DNA of 64,000 bases from Ideonella_A sakaiensis_A (GCF_048320135.1 NZ_CP182947.1:3348001-3412000); one strand, 5' to 3'. Shown: positions 44,784-53,689, numbered from the stretch's first letter. Translations and numbers: made by a program. The notes: generated by a model not told the origin, from the sequence alone.

Positions 44784-45640
44784 CTGTCGGTCCGTCCCCG
44801 TCGCGTGGCTGCCGCACCTGTTGCGGCACCATCGGCAATCGTTTGTGCCGATTGTGCCGGCAGCGGCAACACACGCAGCATGCGCAGCCATTTGCGCGCC
44901 GGCAGGCCGGTCGCGTCCTCGACCGCTGCGGCGCGCCGCGCCAGCACCTCGGCCGTTGGCCAGTCGGCGCTGCGCAGCGCGATCACGATCGTGTTGCCTT
45001 CGCGGGTCGGGCGCAGGCACATCACGCGGCCCGGCGCAAATGCTGCAGCGATGCGCTCGGCACTGCGTTCGAAGCTGGCGTCGCGGCCGAACAGGTTGAC
45101 CGTCATCACACCATCATCGCCGAGCAATGCGGCGCAGTCGCGGTAGAAATCCTCGCTGTCGAGCACCGGGCTGGCCGCATCCTGGTCGTACAGGTCGACG
45201 CACAACACATCGGCGCTGCGCCGGTTGCGTGGATCGGCGGCAAATTCCGCGGCATCGGCCTCGACCACCTGCAGGCGTTCGCCATCCGGCGGCAGTGCAA
45301 ACCACAAGCGGCAGGCCTCGATCACCGAACGGTTGATCTCGACCGCCGTCGTCGCGATGCCCAGCCGATGGCAGAAACGGGTGATCGTTGCCGCGCCGAG
45401 GCCGAGCTGCAGCGCGCGCACATCGGCCCAGGCGTCGGCGGCCGCGTCCGGCTCCGACTCGGCGCGCAGCAGCAGCCAGACCAGCATGCGCTGCACATAT
45501 TCGAGTTCGATCGCGGCCGGCTTGCGGATTCGCATCGCGCCCTGCACCCACGGCGTGCCGAGGTGCAGATAACGCACGCCGTCGAATTCGGACAGCGTCG
45601 CCGGCTCGAGCAGCGGTTTCCTGCGGCGGCGCATGGTCAT
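44780..45640 (-). CDS. Spermidine synthase-like (polyamine aminopropyltransferase fold) protein
   Basis: 286 aa. A Rossmann methyltransferase-like fold with LQLGLGAATITRFCHRLG and TAVEINRSVIEACRLWF, then DVLCVDLYDQD. It lacks the N-terminal beta domain and several polyamine-binding residues of true SpeE, so it may act on another substrate. Overlaps both neighbours by 4 nt (ATGA). The C-terminal ~30 residues are Ala/Thr/Arg-rich and probably disordered. Confidence 0.82.
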   Translation of the reverse strand: MTMRRRRKPLLEPATLSEFDGVRYLHLGTPWVQGAMRIRKPAAIELEYVQRMLVWLLLRAESEPDAAADAWADVRALQLGLGAATITRFCHRLGIATTAVEINRSVIEACRLWFALPPDGERLQVVEADAAEFAADPRNRRSADVLCVDLYDQDAASPVLDSEDFYRDCAALLGDDGVMTVNLFGRDASFERSAERIAAAFAPGRVMCLRPTREGNTIVIALRSADWPTAEVLARRAAAVEDATGLPARKWLRMLRVLPLPAQSAQTIADGAATGAAATRRGRTDR

Positions 45641-46170
45641 GAAACGCCGTGTTCAGTCAGCGCGGCACGCCAGGCGTCGAGCTTGCGCTCGAACGACCAG
45701 CTCGCATTGGCCGGGCTGGTCGACGGCAGCCGCAGCACCGCCACGCCGAGTGCCTCGGTGATGCGGCGATGCCGCGCCGATTCGCCGCCGTTGTGGGCCA
45801 GCGCGCGCAGGCCGGGTGCAATCACGCGCAGGCTCGCGAGGTCGTTCAGCTCGGCGGCCTCGATCGCGCTGTCGAGGCTGCCTTCGCGCAGGCAGCTTGC
45901 ATAGACGTCCCACAGGCCGAGGCCGTGCTCGAGCATCACCTCGAGCCGCTGCGGGTAGGCCATCGCGACCAGATCGGTCTGCCACAGCGCCGACAGGATC
46001 GGCCAGAAGTGGTTGCGCGGATGGGCGTAATACTGGCCGGCGCGCAATGACGCGACGCCCGGAAAACTGCCGAGCACGATCATTCGCGTGCGCGCGTCGA
46101 CGACCGGCGGCAGCCCGAGCAGCGCCGGCGCGGCGGCAACAGCAGGGGATCTGCGAGTGGCCGGCGCCAT
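45637..46170 (-). CDS. DNA-deoxyinosine glycosylase (uracil-DNA glycosylase family 6)
   Basis: 177 aa. The motif VLGSFPGVASLRAGQYYAHPRNHFWPIL is diagnostic of hypoxanthine-DNA glycosylases, and LPSTSPANA is the late motif. It removes deaminated adenine (hypoxanthine) from DNA. The start overlaps the tatD stop by 1 nt and its stop overlaps the next start, so expression is coupled to tatD upstream and the spermidine-synthase-like gene downstream. Confidence 0.9.
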   Translation of the reverse strand: MAPATRRSPAVAAAPALLGLPPVVDARTRMIVLGSFPGVASLRAGQYYAHPRNHFWPILSALWQTDLVAMAYPQRLEVMLEHGLGLWDVYASCLREGSLDSAIEAAELNDLASLRVIAPGLRALAHNGGESARHRRITEALGVAVLRLPSTSPANASWSFERKLDAWRAALTEHGVS

Positions 46171-46997
46171 CAGTGCAGGCCCAGCGCGCCGAGGCGGGGC
46201 AGCGCGGCAATCGCATTGGCGGTGGTCGATTCGGCCAGCTCCGCCGGCGTCACGCCGCGCAGCTGCGCCAGTTGCTCGGCGATGCGCGGCAGCTGGGCCG
46301 GCTCGTTGCGTGCCTGGCGCGGGTCGCCGCTTGCTTCGCGTTCGGCGGCGGTGCGATACAGCCAGTGCGGCGGGATGTCCGGCGAATCGGTTTCCATCAC
46401 GATCGCGTCGGCCGGCAGCGATTCGGCCAGCCGGCGGATCTGCAGCGCGCGGTCGAAGGTCATCGCGCCGCCGAAGCCGAGCTTGAAGCCGAGTTCGACA
46501 AACATCTCCGCCTGTTGCGCGCTGCCGTTGAAGGCATGGACGATGCCGCGGTTGCCGGCGTGGCGGCGCAGGTGCTTCAGCAGCATGTCGGCGGAGCGCC
46601 TGACGTGGACGATCACCGGCAGCTCGTGGCGGCGCGCCAGCGCCAGTTGCTCGGCATAGAAATGTTCCTGCCGCTCGCGCGACAGACCAGGGATGAAGAA
46701 GTCGATGCCGATTTCGCCGACCGCGACCAGCCGTGGATCGTCACGATGCGCCTGCAGTTCGGCATCGAGGCGGGCCAGGGCGCCGTCGCCGGCGTTGTCG
46801 ACGCACAGCGGGTGGATGCCGAGTGCGTAGGCGAGCCCGAAGCGGTGCGCCAGCTCGCGCACCGTTGCCAGGTTGTTGACGTCGACCGCCGGCAACACGA
46901 TCTGCCGCACGCCGACGGCCGCCGCCCGTGCGACGACATCGGCCCGGTCGGCGTCGAATTCGCCGGCATCGAGATGGCAATGGGTATCGATCCACAT
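46170..46997 (-). CDS. tatD: TatD-family metal-dependent hydrolase/DNase
   Basis: 275 aa TIM-barrel hydrolase. Metal ligands appear in MWIDTHCHLD, VGEIGID, PVIVHVR, GIVHAFNGS and METDSPDI. TatD proteins are 3'-5' exonucleases linked to DNA repair or D-aminoacyl-tRNA processing. ATG 46997 begins directly with the metal motif; a 69-codon upstream extension is not homologous. First gene of the four-gene overlapping operon. Confidence 0.92.
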   Translation of the reverse strand: MWIDTHCHLDAGEFDADRADVVARAAAVGVRQIVLPAVDVNNLATVRELAHRFGLAYALGIHPLCVDNAGDGALARLDAELQAHRDDPRLVAVGEIGIDFFIPGLSRERQEHFYAEQLALARRHELPVIVHVRRSADMLLKHLRRHAGNRGIVHAFNGSAQQAEMFVELGFKLGFGGAMTFDRALQIRRLAESLPADAIVMETDSPDIPPHWLYRTAAEREASGDPRQARNEPAQLPRIAEQLAQLRGVTPAELAESTTANAIAALPRLGALGLH

Positions 46998-47202
46998 GCC
47001 GCGATGATGCCTTGCCGCAGCGACGGTGCTGAAAGCCGGCCGCGTGGCCGATGTCCCACGTAGGATGACGGGAATCGGCCGCCGTGATACTGTGGCATTG
47101 TTGGCGTGCGCCCGCGCACGAGTGTCGAGCCCTGCAGGCCAGCGCAGACCAGGAGTAGTACTCGATGGATTTTCTGCCCATTCCCTCGGTGAGCGTCTGG
47201 CC

Positions 47203-48177
47203 ATGAAAAAAGCTCCGCTCTACAGCCGATCCCCGCGTCGTCAAGCGACGCCCGCAGCCGTGCCTGCCGCCGAAGCGGTCACGCAAGTCGCCCCGCTGGC
47301 GAAGCCTTCGGGCCGGTTTGCTGCACTGCGGCAGCGGATCAAGCGGCACGAGCGCTGGTTCTGGGGCCTGGCAATGTTGCTGCTGCTCGGGCTGGCGTTG
47401 TTCAACAACCGTGCCGCACTCAGCCCGCCTGCCTATACGCCGAAACAGATCGACGCGATGGTGCGCCAGTCGCTGGAGGAAAAGCCGCTGTCGTCGAATG
47501 CCAGCAAGGCCTATCAGACAGTGCGTGGCTCGGTCGTGCGGGTGCTCGGCCTGATGACCGAGGGTGACGAAGGCGACGACAGCGAGCCGCCGCGGGCCGC
47601 TGCGGCTGGCAAGTCGAAAGGCGGCGACGGCACACCGGTCGAGCGCGGCATCGGCAGCGGCGTCGTGATCATCGACAACGGCACGATCCTGACCAATCTG
47701 CACGTCGTTGCCGGTGCGCGGCGCATCAAGGTGACTTTTGCCGACGGCCATGTCTCCGATGCGCAGATCATCAATATCCAGTCGCACAACGACCTTGCGG
47801 TGCTGCGTGCGCGCAGCATCCCGGACGACCTGCAGGCGGCGACGATGCGCTCGACCGCCGACCTGTTGCCCGGCGACGAGGTCACCGCGGTCGGCTTTCC
47901 ATTCGGCATCGGACCGTCGGTCTCGTCGGGTGTCGTTTCCGGGCTGAAGCGCGAATTCAATTCGCCCGACGGCCAGCAGACGATCACCAACATGATCCAG
48001 TTCGACGCCGCGGCCAACCCCGGCAATTCGGGCGGACCGCTGGTCACCAACGACGGCGCGGTGGTCGGCATCGTCACTGCGATCCTCAACCCGTCGCGGC
48101 AGCGCACCTTCATAGGCATCGGATTTGCAGTACCGATCGAAAACGCCGCCGCCGGTGCCGGCATGCCGCCGTTCTGA
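47203..48177 (+). CDS. Membrane-anchored HtrA-like trypsin-type serine protease lacking a PDZ domain
   Basis: 324 aa. A basic cytoplasmic N-terminus (about 1-52), one TM helix (53-67), then a periplasmic protease domain with the triad His167 (TNLHVVAG), Asp197 (HNDLAVL) and Ser276 (GNSGGPL). No PDZ domain follows: the protein ends about 48 residues after the Ser. A Ser/Gly/Lys-rich insert (about 125-147) precedes the protease. ATG 47203 is chosen because the upstream frame (to 47026) lacks homology and a ribosome site. MoxR follows 51 nt later and may be cotranscribed. Confidence 0.88.
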   Translation: MKKAPLYSRSPRRQATPAAVPAAEAVTQVAPLAKPSGRFAALRQRIKRHERWFWGLAMLLLLGLALFNNRAALSPPAYTPKQIDAMVRQSLEEKPLSSNASKAYQTVRGSVVRVLGLMTEGDEGDDSEPPRAAAAGKSKGGDGTPVERGIGSGVVIIDNGTILTNLHVVAGARRIKVTFADGHVSDAQIINIQSHNDLAVLRARSIPDDLQAATMRSTADLLPGDEVTAVGFPFGIGPSVSSGVVSGLKREFNSPDGQQTITNMIQFDAAANPGNSGGPLVTNDGAVVGIVTAILNPSRQRTFIGIGFAVPIENAAAGAGMPPF

Positions 48178-48228
48178 GGCCGCGCCCACCAGCACAATTC
48201 CGTTCCCACTTCTCCGAAGGCACAGCGA

Positions 48229-49248
48229 ATGACGACATCACCGACGACCGACGCACCCGCCAATCAAGCCGCCAATTCGCTGATGGAGCAGGTGCTCTAT
48301 GAAGTCAAGCGCATCGTCGTCGGGCAGGACTATTTTCTCGAGCGGGTGATGATCGCGGTGCTCGCGCAGGGCCATCTGCTGGTCGAAGGCGTGCCCGGGC
48401 TCGCGAAGACGCTGACGGTCAAGACGCTGGCACAAACGCTGCGCGGCAGCTTCAAGCGGATCCAGTTCACGCCCGATCTCGTCCCGGCCGACCTGATCGG
48501 CACCCGCATCTACCACCCGAAAACCGGCGAATTCGCGACCTCGCTCGGCCCGGTGTTCGCGAACCTGCTGCTCGCCGACGAAATCAACCGTGCACCGGCC
48601 AAGGTGCAGAGCGCGTTGCTCGAGGTGATGCAGGAGCGTCAGGTGACGATCGCCGGCGAAACGCATCCGGTGCCGCTGCCCTTCCTCGTGATGGCGACAC
48701 AGAACCCGATCGAGACCGAAGGCACCTACCCGCTGCCGGAGGCGCAGGTCGACCGTTTCATGATGAAGGTGCTGGTCGACTATCCGAGCGAGGAGGAGGA
48801 ATTCGTCATCGCCGAACGGGTGACCGGCGCGGCGAAGACGGTTGCCGCCGTTGCCAGCATGGGCCAGTTGGCCGAGCTGCAGCAGGAATGCCGCAAGGTG
48901 TATGTCGACCCGTCGCTGATGCAGTATGCGGTGAAGGTCGTCAGCGCGACGCGGCGGCCCGACAAATACGAGCTGCCGGAGCTGAAGACCTATATCACCT
49001 ACGGCGCCAGCCCGCGCGCGACGATCGGCCTGATCGAAGGCGCCCGCGCGCTGGCCTTCATGCGCGGACGCAGTTATGCGCTGCCGGAGGACATGACGGT
49101 GCTGATCCCCGATGTGCTGCGGCACCGACTGGTGCTCAGCTACGAGGCGCTGGCCGACGGCCACGATGCCGATGCGCTGATCCAGCGCATCATCAAGAAG
49201 ATCCCGGTGCCGGACAAGCCACTTGCACACGAGGCCGGCAGCAAATGA
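48229..49248 (+). CDS. MoxR-family AAA+ ATPase
   Basis: 339 aa. Walker A GVPGLAKT (about 54-61), Walker B LLLADEINRAPAKVQSALLEVMQE, sensor ATQNPIETEGTYPLPEAQVDRF. MoxR ATPases act as chaperones in maturing complexes with VWA proteins. Followed by DUF58 and VWA genes, the canonical order. Confidence 0.95.
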   Translation: MTTSPTTDAPANQAANSLMEQVLYEVKRIVVGQDYFLERVMIAVLAQGHLLVEGVPGLAKTLTVKTLAQTLRGSFKRIQFTPDLVPADLIGTRIYHPKTGEFATSLGPVFANLLLADEINRAPAKVQSALLEVMQERQVTIAGETHPVPLPFLVMATQNPIETEGTYPLPEAQVDRFMMKVLVDYPSEEEEFVIAERVTGAAKTVAAVASMGQLAELQQECRKVYVDPSLMQYAVKVVSATRRPDKYELPELKTYITYGASPRATIGLIEGARALAFMRGRSYALPEDMTVLIPDVLRHRLVLSYEALADGHDADALIQRIIKKIPVPDKPLAHEAGSK

Positions 49249-49280
49249 CAGCACCTGCCACCGCGCTTGCCTGAGCGACC

Positions 49281-50306
49281 ATGATGGCCACGCCGCAATC
49301 TCCCCCCCGCGAAACCTCGGACCAGCTGTTGCGCCGGCTCGAGTGGACGGTGCTGCGGCGGCTCGACGGGCAGTTGCAGGGCAACCACCGCACCTTGTGG
49401 CGCGGCGGCGGGCTCGATCTGGCCGACCTGCGCGAATACCAGCATCACGACGACGTTCGCCACATCGACTGGAATGTCACGGCGCGGTTGCAGGTGCCGC
49501 ACGTGCGGCAGTTCACCGAAGACCGCGAGTTGAGCGCCTGGTTTCTGATCGACTTGAGCGGCAGCGTCGACTTCGGCTCCAACCTGCAGACCAAGCGGCG
49601 CGTTGCGCGCGAATTCGTCGGTGTGCTGGCGCGGCTGCTGACGCGCCACGGCAACCGGGTCGGCGCGCTGCTGTACGGCGACAAGGTCGAGGCGGTGCTG
49701 CCGGCGCGCGGCGGCCGTGGCCAGGTGCTGCAACTGCTGCAGCTGATCGACAAGGGCAGCGAGCAGCCGCCACGGCGCCAGCAGGCAACGCAACTGGGCC
49801 AGCTGCTGCAGTCTGCCTTGCAGATCATCAAGCGGCGCAGCAGCATCTTCGTCGTCTCCGATTTCATCAGTGCGCCGGGCTGGCACGAGGGGCTGGGCCG
49901 GCTGACGCTGCGCCACGAGGTCACCGCAGTGCGTCTGTTCGATCCGCTGGAAATGGACCTGCCGGACATCGGCCTGCTGACGATGCGCGACGCGGAAACC
50001 GGCGACGAGCTGGTCGTCGACACCTCGGACCGTGGTTTTCGCCGGCGTTATGCGGCCGCCGCCGAACGGCGCGAGGCCGAGCTGCGCGAGGCGCTCGGCC
50101 GTGCCGGCGTCGATACGCTGGAGCTCGCGACGAACGACGACCTGCTCGATTCGATCCTCCGTTTTGCCGAGCTGCGCAAGCAACGCAGCCGGCTCTCAGC
50201 CGGTGGCGGTGCGCCGGCCCATCTGCAATCGCTGGCGGCCGTGGGGCGGCCCTCCGCCAACCACTCAGCCTCGTCATCCGTCATGCCGCCCGCCACAGCG
50301 CGCTGA
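49281..50306 (+). CDS. DUF58 domain protein of the MoxR-VWA operon
   Basis: 341 aa. The DUF58 hallmark YQHHDDVRHIDWNVTARL is present near residue 55-70, then a VWA-like fold with LIDLSGSVDFG and SSIFVVSDFISAPGW. The last ~35 residues are Ser/Ala-rich and divergent. Likely a cytoplasmic partner of MoxR. 32 nt after moxR and 21 nt before the VWA gene. Confidence 0.92.
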   Translation: MMATPQSPPRETSDQLLRRLEWTVLRRLDGQLQGNHRTLWRGGGLDLADLREYQHHDDVRHIDWNVTARLQVPHVRQFTEDRELSAWFLIDLSGSVDFGSNLQTKRRVAREFVGVLARLLTRHGNRVGALLYGDKVEAVLPARGGRGQVLQLLQLIDKGSEQPPRRQQATQLGQLLQSALQIIKRRSSIFVVSDFISAPGWHEGLGRLTLRHEVTAVRLFDPLEMDLPDIGLLTMRDAETGDELVVDTSDRGFRRRYAAAAERREAELREALGRAGVDTLELATNDDLLDSILRFAELRKQRSRLSAGGGAPAHLQSLAAVGRPSANHSASSSVMPPATAR

Positions 50307-50327
50307 CCGCCCACGCGCCCGCAAGCC

Positions 50328-51380
50328 ATGTCGTACCTGTCCCAACTTCCGATCAATTTCATCTGGCCCACGATGTTGTGGGGCCTGGCCGCGCTTCCGG
50401 TGCTGATGTTGGCCTATGTGTGGCTGCTGCATCGACGCAAGCAGAGCACGCTGCGCTTCGCCAACCTCGGCCTGGTGCGCGAGGCGATGGGCCGGCGCGG
50501 CGCCTGGCGGCGCCATGTGCCGCCGCTGCTGATGCTGCTGGCGCTCGCGGTGCTGCTGATTGCAGCGGCCCGGCCGACCGCGGTGATCAGCCTGCCGATG
50601 CAGCAGGAAACCATCGTGCTGGCGATGGATGTTTCCGGCAGCATGCGCGCCACCGACGTGCAGCCGAACCGGCTGGTTGCCGCGCAGGAGGCGGCGAAGG
50701 CGTTCATTGCGCAACTGCCGCGCAGCGTGCGGCTGTCGGTGGTGTCGTTTGCCGGCACCGCCGCGGTGGTGCAGGCGCCAACCTTCAGCCGCGAAGACGT
50801 GATCGCCGCGATCGACCGCTTCCAGCTGCAGCGCGGCACCGCGATCGGCAGCGGCATCGTGTTGTCGCTGGCGACGCTGTTCCCGGAGGCCGGCATCGAT
50901 CTCAGCCAGATCACCGGCCAGCGCGCGATGCCGCCGGCGCCGGGCGAACAGCAGAAGAAGGAATTCGTTCCGGTGCAGCCGGGCTCGTACAGCTCGGCAG
51001 CGGTGATCCTGCTGACCGACGGCCAGCGCACCACCGGCCCCGATCCGATCGAGGCGGCGCGGATGGCCGCCGACCGCGGCATCAAGGTCTATACCGTCGG
51101 CATCGGCACCAAGGAGGGCGAGACGATCGGCTTCGAAGGCTGGAGCATGCGGGTGCGGCTCGACGAGGAGACGCTGAAGGAAATCGCGCAGACGACCCGC
51201 GCCGACTATTACTACGCCGGCTCGGCCGAGGACCTGAAAAAGGTCTACGAGGGCCTGGGCACGCGGCTCGCCGTCGAGAAGAAGGAGACCGAAATCACCG
51301 CACTGATGGCGCTGCTCGGTGCGCTGCTGGCGACCTTTGCCGGCGGGCTGTCGGTGTGGTGGTTCGGGCGCATCACATAG
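50328..51380 (+). CDS. VWA-domain membrane protein (BatA-like)
   Basis: 350 aa. Two N-terminal TM helices (about 14-34, 65-82), a VWA domain with a complete MIDAS start DVSGSM (101-106) and ILLTDGQRTTG, and a C-terminal TM helix (about 326-346). Typical of BatA/aerotolerance-type proteins that work with MoxR. BatB-E homologues and a DUF4381 gene are not present, so the operon is a minimal form. Confidence 0.92.
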   Translation: MSYLSQLPINFIWPTMLWGLAALPVLMLAYVWLLHRRKQSTLRFANLGLVREAMGRRGAWRRHVPPLLMLLALAVLLIAAARPTAVISLPMQQETIVLAMDVSGSMRATDVQPNRLVAAQEAAKAFIAQLPRSVRLSVVSFAGTAAVVQAPTFSREDVIAAIDRFQLQRGTAIGSGIVLSLATLFPEAGIDLSQITGQRAMPPAPGEQQKKEFVPVQPGSYSSAAVILLTDGQRTTGPDPIEAARMAADRGIKVYTVGIGTKEGETIGFEGWSMRVRLDEETLKEIAQTTRADYYYAGSAEDLKKVYEGLGTRLAVEKKETEITALMALLGALLATFAGGLSVWWFGRIT

Positions 51381-51399
51381 CCGAGGTTTTGAGCCGGCA

Positions 51400-51867
51400 G
51401 TGACGATCACGCTGAACCACACGATCGTCCATGCGCGCGACAAGGCGCGCTCTGCGCGTTTTCTTGCCGAGATCCTCGGGCTGCCGAAGCGGCCGTTCCT
51501 GCTCGGCCATTTTGCGGTCGTGCAGATCGGCGATACCTCGCTCGACTTCCTCGACACCAACGGCGCGATTGCGCCGCAGCACTATGCCTTTCTGGTCAGC
51601 GAAAGCGAATTCGACGAGATCTTCGGCCGCATCCGCGAGCGCGGCCTGACGCACTGGGCCGACCCGATGCGCAGCCAGCCCGGCCGCATCAACCACTGGG
51701 ACGACGGCCGCGGCGTCTATTTCGAGGACCCCGACGGCCACCTGCTGGAAATCCTGACGCGGCCTTATGGCAGCGGCGGCACCGAGGCGGAACATCCGAA
51801 TCCGCTGATCGTGTTGGAGCCTACCAGCGCGAAGCCGGCAGGACGACGCCGGGCCAAAGTGAAATGA
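51400..51867 (+). CDS. VOC-family protein (glyoxalase/dioxygenase-like)
   Basis: 155 aa. Single VOC unit: NHTIVHARDKARSARFLAEILGLP at the N-terminus and GVYFEDPDGHLLEILTRPYG at the C-terminus, keeping metal-ligand positions (His and Glu). The GTG at 51400 is preferred because the fold begins there; upstream in-frame codons lie in the VWA gene. The C-terminal ~25 residues are Lys/Arg-rich. Confidence 0.85.
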   Translation: MTITLNHTIVHARDKARSARFLAEILGLPKRPFLLGHFAVVQIGDTSLDFLDTNGAIAPQHYAFLVSESEFDEIFGRIRERGLTHWADPMRSQPGRINHWDDGRGVYFEDPDGHLLEILTRPYGSGGTEAEHPNPLIVLEPTSAKPAGRRRAKVK

Positions 51868-51924
51868 GGCCCGGCGGCGGAATGCCGAGGTGCGTCAGGT
51901 CGAGTGATCGATCAGCCCGCGCGT

Positions 51925-52188
51925 TCACTCGTAGTGGGTCCACATGCGAAGTACACGCACAGTTCGTTCCTTGGCGAAGACCTCGTAAACCAACCTGTGT
52001 TGAATGTTGATCCGACGGGAATAGGCACCGGCAAGGTCTCCCACGAGCTTCTCGTATGGCGGCGGATTCTGGAACGGGTCGACCGCCAAGACCGCAAGCA
52101 GAGCCTCCGTTTTCTCCCGGAGGCCGGCCGAGGTGAGCTTCTTCGCGTCCTTGAGAGCGTCGCGCGCGAACACGACTTCCCAAGTCAC
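51925..52188 (-). CDS. yoeB: YoeB-type mRNA interferase toxin
   Basis: 87 aa, RelE/YoeB fold. WEVVFARDALKDAKKL, PPPYEKLVGDLAGAYSRRINIQHRLVYEV and the C-terminal WTHYE match YoeB; Glu46, Arg65, His85 and Tyr86 fall at the expected catalytic positions. It cleaves ribosome-bound mRNA when free. The ATG overlaps the antitoxin stop by 4 nt, so toxin translation depends on the antitoxin. Not flanked by attC sites, so it is a chromosomal neighbour of the integron, not a cassette. Confidence 0.93.
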   Translation of the reverse strand: MTWEVVFARDALKDAKKLTSAGLREKTEALLAVLAVDPFQNPPPYEKLVGDLAGAYSRRINIQHRLVYEVFAKERTVRVLRMWTHYE

Positions 52189-52427
52189 CAGACGACTTTC
52201 TTGGCGCTCTTGCTCAAGGGCTCAGACATACCCTGCTTGATCGATTCCCGCATGCCAGGCACAGACAAGAGATGCAAAGTCTCTTGAATGGCCTGCCAGT
52301 CCTCGTGGGCGAGCAGAACCGCACTTGCTCGTTTTCCTGCAATGTGGATGGGCTGATGCGACTCCGCAGTCTGGTCGATCAAACGATACAGATTGGCGCG
52401 TGCTTCGCTTGCAGTGAGGGTTGTCAT
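52185..52427 (-). CDS. yefM: YefM/Phd-type antitoxin
   Basis: 80 aa. The N-terminal DNA-binding fold starts TTLTASEARANLYRLIDQTAESHQPIHIAGKRASAVLL, typical of YefM, with a toxin-binding C-terminus ending SAKKVVW. First gene of the pair. A 16-bp palindrome in its promoter fits autoregulation by the YefM-YoeB complex. Confidence 0.93.
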   Translation of the reverse strand: MTTLTASEARANLYRLIDQTAESHQPIHIAGKRASAVLLAHEDWQAIQETLHLLSVPGMRESIKQGMSEPLSKSAKKVVW

Positions 52428-52450
52428 CGTGGCTTCCGATAGAGGCCCTT

Positions 52451-52479
52451 AGCGTACGTCATGTCGTACCGTCCGTCAA
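52451..52479 (-). promoter_or_regulatory. yefM-yoeB promoter with embedded palindromic operator
   Basis: On the minus strand, TTGACG (52479-52474) and TACGCT (52456-52451) are spaced 17 bp, a plausible sigma-70 promoter 24 bp before the yefM start. A 16-bp near-perfect palindrome, GTACGACATGACGTAC (52469-52454, two mismatched central A positions), fills the spacer and touches the -10. Binding there would block transcription. Confidence 0.6.
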
Positions 52480-52531
52480 CCAGCTGCCGGCAAGGGAGCC
52501 GGCCGGGCTCGGGCAGGCTGACAGTGCAGGC

Positions 52532-52547
52532 GCCGTCGGAAGACGGC
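52532..52547. repeat. Short hairpin downstream of intI
   Basis: GCCGTC-GGAA-GACGGC, 6-bp stem with a tetraloop, 16 nt beyond the intI stop. No T-run follows, so it is only a weak candidate for a transcription end. Confidence 0.3.
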
Positions 52548-52562
52548 TGATCCGGCGGTTGA

Positions 52563-53597
52563 TCACAAGCCATCGAGCGGGCTCGACACGCCGCGACCGC
52601 CCTTGTTCATAACGTGGGTGTAGATCATCGTCGTCGCGACGTCGGCGTGGCCGAGCAGTTCCTGCACGGTGCGGATGTCGTAGCCGGCCTGCAGCATGTG
52701 GGTGGCGAACGAATGGCGCAACACGTGTGGTGAACAGGGCTTGGCGATGCCGGCGCGCCGAGCCGCCAGCGCCACCGCCTTCTGCACCGAACTTTCATTG
52801 AGGTGATGGCGTCGCTCGACACCCGAACGCGGATCGATGCTGAAGACAGGGCTCGGAAAGACATACTGCCAGCCCCAGGCCCGACCGGCCGACGGGTATT
52901 TGAGATCAAGCGCGAACGGCAACTCGACATCGCCACGGCTGGCGTCGAGGTCGGCCTGGTGCAACCGCCGCACCCGGCGCAACTGGATTTGCAGCGGCTC
53001 GATCAGGTTTTCCGGCAATACCGTGACGCGGTCCTTGTTGCCCTTGCCGGCGCGCACGATGATTTCGCGGCGCTGGAATTCGACATCCTTCACCCGCAGG
53101 CGCAGCCCCTCGAGCAGGCGCATGCCGGTGCCGTAGAGCAGCGAGGCGACCAGGTGCATCGTGCCGCTGCCGTCGAGTGCGTTCAGCAACTCGCGCACCT
53201 CCGACGGCGTCAGCACGACCGGCAGGCGCCGCGATGTTCGCGCCGCCGTCATCTCGCCGAGCCACGGCAGGTTCACCAGCAGCACTTCCTGGTACAGGAA
53301 CAGCAGCGCCGCCCGGGCCTGGTTCTGCGTCGATGCCGACACGTTGCGCTCGACCGCCAGCCACGACAGAAACGCTTCGACCTCGGCGGCTCCCATCCCT
53401 GCCGGATGCCGCTTGCCGTGGAATACGATGAAGCGGCGTGCCCAGTCGACATAGGCGTGCTCAGTACGCAACGAGTAGTGCTTGACGCGAATACGCTCGC
53501 GCATCTGCGTCAGCAGCTTCGGCGCCCGAGGTGCTTCGGACGCGGATGCGGGCGATGGCAAGGCCTCCGGAAACGAAGGCGAGGGCGGCGGTTCCAT
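52563..53597 (-). CDS. intI: Integron integrase (tyrosine recombinase IntI)
   Basis: 344 aa. Catalytic residues Arg160 (YGTGMRLLEGL), His291 and Arg294 (SPHVLRHSFATHML), His317 (LLGHADVATT) and Tyr326 (MIYTHVM) are all present. The IntI-specific insertion lies at about 229-262 (ALDLKYPSAGRAWGWQYVFPS and DPRSGVERRHH), which distinguishes it from XerC/D. It recombines attC hairpins with attI. ATG 53597 is used; a GTG 14 codons earlier (53639) is also open and neither has a strong ribosome site. No LexA-type CTGT-N8-ACAG box was found in the upstream 150 bp. The gene is apparently intact. Confidence 0.96.
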   Translation of the reverse strand: MEPPPSPSFPEALPSPASASEAPRAPKLLTQMRERIRVKHYSLRTEHAYVDWARRFIVFHGKRHPAGMGAAEVEAFLSWLAVERNVSASTQNQARAALLFLYQEVLLVNLPWLGEMTAARTSRRLPVVLTPSEVRELLNALDGSGTMHLVASLLYGTGMRLLEGLRLRVKDVEFQRREIIVRAGKGNKDRVTVLPENLIEPLQIQLRRVRRLHQADLDASRGDVELPFALDLKYPSAGRAWGWQYVFPSPVFSIDPRSGVERRHHLNESSVQKAVALAARRAGIAKPCSPHVLRHSFATHMLQAGYDIRTVQELLGHADVATTMIYTHVMNKGGRGVSSPLDGL

Positions 53598-53689
53598 CCG
53601 CAAAAATTTAGACCGCCCATTGCGGAACCACTCCCCCACAGAAGAGGGAAATATTCAGGCCTGCTGGGGACTTGCCCGGGTCACCGCGT

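Noticed and set aside
51925..52427. YoeB/YefM as an integron cassette
   Set aside because: It lies on the far side of intI from attI and has no attC, so it is not part of the array.
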